From assembly GCA_028821785.1 (NCBI GenBank), contig JAPKFC010000011.1:1-37012 (forward strand): a DNA stretch of 37,012 nucleotides, read 5' to 3'. A program made the position numbers and the translations under genes. Shown piece by piece: positions 17,101 to 26,100 of this stretch. The notes beneath the pieces were generated by a model. That model saw nothing but the letters and a program-made list of their open reading frames with translations, ran no database searches and was not told the origin of the DNA. Source of the stretch: Candidatus Poseidoniaceae archaeon (GTDB taxonomy: Archaea; Thermoplasmatota; Poseidoniia; Poseidoniales; Poseidoniaceae). Numbering within the stretch: the first letter of the stretch is position 1; the number at the start of each line of letters is the position of its first letter.

Positions 17101-20100
17101 AATGTGCTGGTGTTGGATGTACTTGGAGTGCGGACATACCAACTCTAGAACGTGGCGACGAAGTCGAATACTACATGACAGCACAAGATACTAGCACAGC
17201 ATCTTCTGGTGTAAACACTGTAACTTCTTCAACAAACACATTCGAAGTTGGCGACCCTAACAAGATGCTGATTATTGAATGGAGAGATATGGGTTATACC
17301 ACAAGTTACCTATGTACCTATCAAGTTGTAATGTACGACGTTACTAACGAAATTGAATTCAAGTACGATACTGGTTGTGGTGTATACTACGACTACATGA
17401 CTACTGGATACCAAGACAGTACACGTACTAAGGGTGAAAATCTACGTACTGGAACTGGAAGTTACCAAGCAGGAGCAAACATCTTCTCCAACAACTACCG
17501 TATTTCAACATCGGCAACTTCCTATGGTCACGAGAACTTTGACCTTGGAATCAAGCACCTTACAAATGCACAAGCAGCAATTATAGGTTCTTCGAATGGT
17601 AATCCGTCAGCATACAACTGTGCTTATCAATTCAATAATAACAAGGCAAAGTGTGCTGCTAACATTGACATACCTGAAGGATTCGCATTCGAATATTTCG
17701 GTACAGAGTTCAATGGATCTGACAGTAATGATAGAATCCACATCAGCCGTCATGGTATTATGCAATTGATTAATTCTGGTAGTACTAGTACTTACAGAAC
17801 CATGGGATCATACTACTCGGTTCCTGGGGAATTACCATCCAATAATTACTATGCTAAGTCCAACACACTTGCTCCAAACTGGGGCGGATATGGATCTTAC
17901 TACTGTTACAAGAATACAGCTTACGACTGTGGTGTATATTACCGAGAAATGCCGTTTGAAGGAAAGGGTACAGATATTGAATCTGATATTACCGTTGATA
18001 CAAATTGGGATATCGCAGATAGCCCAATTAGAATTAACCCTTCTAACGATTACCTGTCAATCTCAGCGAATCTTCAGATTGAGCCAGGTGTAGTTATTCA
18101 AGTAGCAGCCGGAAAAGGTATTTCCTTTGATGGCGCTTGTGATTCATTCACAGCTACTGGAAACGTCACTAACCACATTTTGTTTGAAGGTCAAGCAGGA
18201 TCAACATGGGCTGGACTAGCGTTCACAAACTCCTGTTCTACAGGAACTGATGACCGCCACCAGTTCTCATATGTTGATATGGCTAACACCTCTGATGCAG
18301 CAATTGCAGCAGGTAGCCGTCACGGTACTGCTGCAACACCGTCATCTAACGCAAACGTTGGAAACTTCTCAATGAACCACATGACCTTCAAGAATGTCGC
18401 TTCAGCCTTCGAGCATGGAAGCGGACAAGGTACTGTCGTTACAATGAGTGATTTCAGTGTTGAAGGAAGTGCAACTGCTAACACAGCATGTTTCAACTTC
18501 GCAGAAGACACAGTTGCTACATTAACTGAAGGTACAATGAAGGATTGTAACACCGCAGGAACCTCCTGGGGTGGAGCGATTGTTATCGCAGATGGTGCAT
18601 CAACCGGTTCAACTGGTGGTTCACTATTCTTAGAGAACACAACGATTACCAATTCTTACGTCAACTTGATCGATGTAGATTTGTCAATGGTTACTGTATC
18701 TAACGTTACTGCAAACACTGCAAGCGGACAAACAGGAAGCGCAATTGTTTCCTCCGCTGGCGCAGGTTCTGAAGTTGTTCTATTCAACTTCGATGCAGAT
18801 GGCTACGACTCAGCGTCAATCAATGCTATCGGCTTGATTCACATCAACAATGTAGACTTAGGAACTGCTAACTTGGCTATGACCCCTGGTGGCTCATCGA
18901 GTACTGCGGCTGGACCATCTGGTGCAAATGCAGTAATTGACATGCTAACAGCCGGTGATATTCAGATGAATCGTATGCACCCAAGCATCTTCACAGATGT
19001 TAATGCAGGCGATGTTGGTATCTATGGAAACGCAATTACAACAGATGTACTTGACTTGGCTAACTTTATTGTTGGCGCATGGCAACTAACTGGCTGTGGA
19101 TGGAATGTTAATATGGCTGGAATTAATGCAGACCTTGTTTACAGTTCATGTTCAAGCAGTGCTGCACCTAACACACTTGTAGTTTCTGATGGTACAATCA
19201 CCCACACAAATTCAGTTACATCTGCTCTATATGCACGTAACACAAAGATGACTGTTGGTGAGACTGCAATTGGCAGTACAACTGCTGGTACAGGAACCAT
19301 TTACCTTGCTAAGGCAAGCACAAATGCTCAGATATCATTGATTGATGTAACTCAGAATGGAAACGATTGTGCAGATAACTCTGGTGACACTTCAAACTGT
19401 GACTGGGACGCTGCATCTTCTGCAACTATTTACTTCGGTGGTACTGCACAAGCAAGCACTTACAGAATGGCATTAGTCAATTTAGTTCCAACACAAATTT
19501 GGAAGTCTGGACATACTGTCGCTGCTTCAGTGGTTGACAGTAGTGGAAGCGAACTCTTTGAAGTTGGTTCCCACCTTACTGATATGAATGGGGCTGCAAC
19601 TATTTGGGTCGTCACAGGTGACTCAAATGGAAACACCTATTCTGACCACAACATCCGTGCTTTCGGTCCTGCAGGACAGAATGAAACAATGCACACCGAC
19701 GCTTGGTATCCATCTTCTGGAGACTACAACATCGGAAGCAGCATTGATTTGTTACTAGAACCAGCACCAGTTGATTTCGATCAAGCTGGAATGGACTGTG
19801 CTTGGATGGCTCTAAACGCTACCCTTTCAGTAATGCAAACCTCTCCAGGTGTCTATGAATTTGACAGCACACCTATGACCATTTCTGCTGACCTACATCT
19901 TGATGGATGTACTATCAAGTTACTAGGTTCAGTAATGAAGGTTAAGAGTTCAGCAACTTCTTCACCAGTTCTCTCTTTGAGCAATGGTGGTAAGTTGATT
20001 GTAACAATTTCCGGAGATACAGGAGCAGTTGGAAGCCTGCAAGCAATGACCTCAACCTATGGACTACATCTTGATCTCCAAGATGGCGGTTCACTAGAAA

Positions 20101-23100
20101 TTGATGGTGGTATTGTACGAGATGTTGCACAAGATGCAACAACAAACTCTGCAATACTAGTTGGCGATGGTGCAACATTGACCATGATGAATTCAGCAAC
20201 AATCTTTGGTGCATCAGCATCAGCAGATGATATGGCTACAGTCAAGGTTGATGGTGGTACAATTAATGTCGATGATTCTTCAATTATCAACACTGGTAAC
20301 ACTGGAACAGCCCTTTGGGTTGAACAATCTGGTGGAAACATCAACAACATTATTGTGAAGAACGGCGCTGTAGGTATTCAAGCTTACAACGGCGCTCCTC
20401 AAATTGATGGATTTACTTCAACTGACAACACAATTGGTGTAGATGTCTACGGTGGTATGTCACTTCCTACAATTTACCGTTCTACTTTATTGAGCGGTAA
20501 GGCAACAGGTTGGGAAACATACGGAATCGACTTGTCAACATACTTAGGAACAGGTGACTACTTGCAAGTAGGTGCAAACAGTATCTATGCTGGCGGTAAC
20601 GCACACCCTCTATACAACTATGCAACAAGCAAGTACTACATGATGACCGACCGATACAACGTTGAGTTGGAAGATGATGCAGGTAACTCTTGGAACGTCA
20701 CTCAATCTGATGATCTTGGATACTACCCATACAGTTCAGCTGACCCAGCGTCAGGTGTAGGATATGCAGCAGCATACGATGGCGGTACCGGTGGTGTACC
20801 ATCCTATAACTGTAATTATTACGGTTATTCATATGGTCCAAACGCACCAACAACTCAAGATGGTTACATGTATTACCTTTGGTACTATTGGCCTGGTGGT
20901 CCACAAACTAATCCAGGTTACCCTAGTTACTACGATTATCCTGCACAGTTTGGATTTGACTGGGAGAACATCGAAGATGTAACTCCAACAGGTAACGCAG
21001 CATATTACCCATACCATTACTGGGGATACTACTACACCTCATACCATGGTGGCGCAGCAGGTACTACCTTTGCACCTCCTGAAGGATATAATGGATTGTT
21101 TGGAAATTACAACATCTGTCTTGATTATGCATATTCATATTACATGGATGCAGGAGAAGGCGCACGTTTGACTTATCCTATTGTAGATATCTCTGCAAGC
21201 AACATTACCAAGGTCACTCTTTGGATGGATGTTTTGCACAACCGTGCAGACAACTACCAAGACCGCTTGGATTTCGTAGCTCGTAGTGGAAACGACCCTG
21301 CTGAACTAGGAAACTATGTCCGTGAATCTGGTACTGCTCTATTCAAGGATGGAACAATTACCGGTGCAGACACAGGTATTGAAGTCGGTGGCGCATTCGC
21401 TGCTGCTCACTTTGAGAATGTAGATGTTACAAGCCCTGTTAATGCAGGAATGGAAATTGTAGGACAAACTGCGGCATCATCTACTGGATTTGCAGTAACA
21501 GGAGGTACATATGGTGTACTTGCTGGAACTTCAGCATCAGGTAGTATCGATCTGCTAGATTTGGACCTTAATGGACAAACATCTGCTGGTATATACTACG
21601 TCAAGGATATTACTGGAGACTTATCTGGAGATATAACTAACTCTGCTGGACCGGCATTCAAGTATGGTCCTCTGTCTCACAGGGATATTTCCTTTGATTC
21701 AGTGGCTATTGAAAGCAATGCTATCGGTGTTGAAACTGCAGGAACTGGAGATATCACAATGCAAGATGTCACAATGCTTAATACCGTAGATGTTTCAATT
21801 ACTGGAACATCAGACGTTGACTTCATCGAAGGAACAATTGATGTGAATTCGGTTTCAGTTACTGGAACTGGACTGTTTACCAGAATGCGTGAATTAGCAG
21901 TTACTCTAACTGCAGATTCAAATGTAGTTCCTGGTGCTACAGTTAATCTATTGGATGCAAGTGGTCAAGCTGCTGGAACTGGAACAACAGATTCCAACGG
22001 TCAAGTCGCAGGACTAACGTTCACGACTGCAACTGTTGATAATGGTGGAGTAGTAATTCCAAGTCTAAGTGGTTATGAAATTTCAACTGTCGCTAAGGTG
22101 GCTTATTATTACACCTCTTCGACAAACAACCTTATGGATTTCCGCTATGCATTTGAGTCAGCAACACTCACTGATACAAGTGGAAACTCAGAAACGGTTG
22201 CTTTGGTTGACCAAATCACAGACCGAGTTTGTTACGGATTCTCATCACCATCATATACAATGGTGGCTCAATGTAGTGGATATTTGAACACTGCAGGGTC
22301 CCGTAACGTGGATACTGATGGAGATGGAGTAAATGATGGTAAGGAGTATGGATATTATGGTGGAATTGCTACAGACATGTCTAACAAGACTCTAATGATC
22401 GATGTACCATTTATGTATATCAACGGTGGTTCTGATTATGACTTTAACAACACTCAAATCCTTGCAACTGGTGGTTACACATACTACGATACACAACGCT
22501 GGTACCCTAAGGCTCCATATGGATCAACTTTCACCATGCATGATGGTGCTATGTATTCCATGATGGTTAACCCAGATACTGGAAGTCCAATGGGAATTGA
22601 ACTTGGATATTATTACTATGCTTTGAATCTAAATATTGATAATTCAATATTGACTGGTATGGCAACTATTGCAACATCCAACGGTTACAACTATGCGTTC
22701 GGTAATTACAATTGGGAAGTAGAAGAAGTCTCTATTACTAATTCTGTTATCACTCATTTCCGTGGATATACTACATTGAATAATGCAGTCTCCTGGAATG
22801 ACATGTGTATTGCACTTGGTGGTGGAGATGGTGGAGTCATTAGTGGCAACACTTTCAACGATTGTGCAGTTGGTGTTATACTTCAAAGATCTCCATACTA
22901 CAGTTACCACACTGCTGATTACTTCGGTGCTGATAACCTAACTGTTAGTGGAAACACTTTCAATGATGGTGGAGAAATTGCTGACGTATGGATTTACACC
23001 AACGCTTATGCAGATGATGCAGTCATTACTGATAACACATTCAACAGTGATGGTTCAAGAGGAAGTGCAGTTGCAGTGTACAATGGTAATAACAAGAGAA

Positions 23101-26100
23101 TAGAAATCTCTGACAATACCATTAACGGTGCTAATGATGGAATCTATGTAAGAAATGTTGCAGACTTCACGATTGATAACAATACAATCTATGGTGTCGG
23201 CGATTCATCTGAACCAGGTATCAATGTACGCCAAGGACAAGGTGATGTTACAAATAACACACTAATCGATGCAGATGGTGGACTTGTGTTGAACTCAATG
23301 TCTCAACCTCCTGCACCTTCATCATCATTGTGTACTATCCGTTCATATGACTACAGTTACACTAAGTCTTGTACCTTTACTCTTGCATCTGGTAAAACTC
23401 TAGCAATTGATCTAGAGACAGATAGCTGGGGCGGAGAAGTTGGATTAGAGATTACCAAGCCTGATGGAACAAAAGACACATGGTCTGCAGGTTCATTCTC
23501 GTCCCTAACTGGATACACACCTCTTGTGACATACACGGCTGCTGGAAGTTACACAGTCAAGGTAACTGACACATACGGTGACGGTGGTACAAACATGTAC
23601 GCACTTGAATCATCTGGTGGAGCAGGATACTCTGGCCCTGACATTTCTGGAAACATAATCAGTCTATCGGCTGGTCGTATTTCCCCGAATGCAGTTGGTA
23701 TTACAGCAATGGACTGTTCATCTGTAGAAATTAACTCTGCAGGAAACAGTATCACATTGTCTGACAATGCTATAGTTATCGAGAATTGTGATTTCAATGA
23801 CGATGGATCTGTACTAGCTGGTGATGGCTCATCTCTAACCAACGGAATTAATTCCGCTGATGGAGTGAACACAGTATCTTTGAGTGGAACAACCGTTTCA
23901 GGTTACGACACAGGTGTTGAGATGCCATCCGGTACTCTCAACCTAATGGGTGATGCATCAATTTCTGGTGCAACCTATGGTGTCCACGCAATGAGCACAA
24001 CTGTAACAGCGATCAACGCAGCTGTTGACGGTGGTACTGCAGGAACTGGTCTATACGTTGAAGACTCATCAGATGTTTGGGTATACCCACTAGACGCATC
24101 CGGTGATATCGGTGTACACATTGTCAATTCACCATTCCGCTGGGATGGTGGAACTGTTGATGCAACTACCGCATTGAAGGTCGACGAATCAGTAGGTACA
24201 GTTGAGAACATGACTTGGTCTTCATCAACACAAATTGATGCAGGTTCAAACGCATACATTACCTCTATTGGTAATTCTCTTGACGCATCTAAGTTGATGG
24301 TACACTCTACTGCAACTATCGATGAAGCAAATCTCTTCTCAATGGCAAGCACTCATTTGACTGCTACTCCAACGAACGAGGTTTCACTTCTAATTCAGTC
24401 CACTGACGGTACACGTGCTTCGTACGTGTCCACAAGTTTCCAACCAGAGAATATGGTTGTTGACGGTGACGACAGTGACTGGAACGGTGGAAACGCTCTG
24501 AACCCATCTGGCTATGCAATGCCTGGTGTAATGAGCGGTGACGGTACCAATGATATGTCTATGACCTACATCGAAGGTGACAACCTATACTTCGGATTGA
24601 CCGGCGAGGACTTAACCAACTCCGACTTACTGATTTACATCAGTACTGATGGAAGTGGATCCACAACTGGATACAATGGAATGGGCGGTGCTCACACACT
24701 ACCTGTACCTGCGAACTATGTTCTTTGGGCAGACAGTGATTCATCCTATGACCTGTACTCATATGGTTTCCTTGGATGGGGACCTACTTCATTGAGTCAG
24801 GACGCTATAGCAGTAGACTTCTCTGGCGACTTCGCTGAGATCTCTATTCCATTCAGCCGCATGGGCGGAACACCAAGTCAAATTGATGTTGTTGCAATAG
24901 TACAAGGAGAGAGCACTGCTGATGTCAGCACTGTTCACCCAACTCAAGCAATCAACAGCGCAAATACTCTGCAATCCTTCAGTGACTACATCACTGTTGA
25001 ATTGACTCACGATGATTTGCTGACTGGTGTAATTGCTGATGAAGTACTAGTATACCGTACCTACAAGGGATCTAACACACCAAGTGTTGCAAAGGACTAC
25101 GACGTAATGGTCAAGACCTCTGCAGACTGTGCTTATGACTGGGCTGTTAGCGAAGATGTCTCAATGGCAGCTAACGTTAACCTCGTCCTTGACATGGAGC
25201 GTGCTTGTCCTGTTATCGGAACTTCACTCGCTGACATCACTGTTAACGAGGACTCTGGTGCTTACACATTCAGCCTAACTAACATGGCTGATGACGTACA
25301 AGATGATGAATCAACAATGTCCTGGACATCTGCTGATAGTAACCTTGTTGCACACGACAATGTTCTAGTTGATTGGAACCAAAATGGTCACCAAGTAACT
25401 ATTACACCTCTTGATAACCAGTTCGGTACAATGACCTATAGCTTCGAAGTAACTGATAGCAATGGATTGACTGATTCTAAGAACATATCATTCGCTGTTG
25501 AAAACGTCAACGACGCACCAGTGATTTGTAATGTCGAAGAAAATGACTGTATGCCTCTATTCTCAGAGGATGTATCGTTCAACAACATCCTTCCTGAAGG
25601 ATTCGGTTCCCATATCAAGTCCTTGGGAGATGTAAGCAATGCAACACGTTCTTACGTCCGTGACATGGCTAATGAGCAATCACCAACCAGACAAGTCTAC
25701 ACATGGGGTGCTTCGGTACCTACAACATGTATTGCCTTCTCTGCTGAGGTCAACACGATCAACGAGTTGGTTCTAACCGAGAACACAAACAACGAACTAG
25801 GTGGCACCTGTACTGTTACTCTAACTCTATCTGACGATGGAGCAGAGAATCAAGCTGCTAGCGACTTCGATGTTGAATTCTCAGTATCACCTGTTAACGA
25901 CGCTCCGGTTATTCTTAACTGGAATGCATCAATGACCGATGATGAAGGAAGAACTGTTTCAGTGAACCCAGACAATGGATCTGTCAACACAGTGCCTTGG
26001 AAGCTTTCAGTAATGGAAGACGACACAAGTGCTGAAAACTTGACATTCAGTCTGGCTTCTATGAAGGACGATATCGATCATAACGACGCTGATTTGACTT

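Noticed and set aside
18320-18652. 110-codon minus-strand ORF within the giant gene, and other antisense ORFs there
   Set aside because: Long antisense frames are expected in a 13.5-kb gene with biased codon use; none has a start signal or recognisable domain.
22640-23290. Possible DNA repeat array or CRISPR suggested by recurring GGAAACACTTTCAA/GATAACAC words
   Set aside because: The recurrence follows the beta-helix motif (N-x-I-x-x-N-T-F/I) at amino-acid level; spacing and DNA sequence are irregular. No CRISPR array was seen anywhere in the window.
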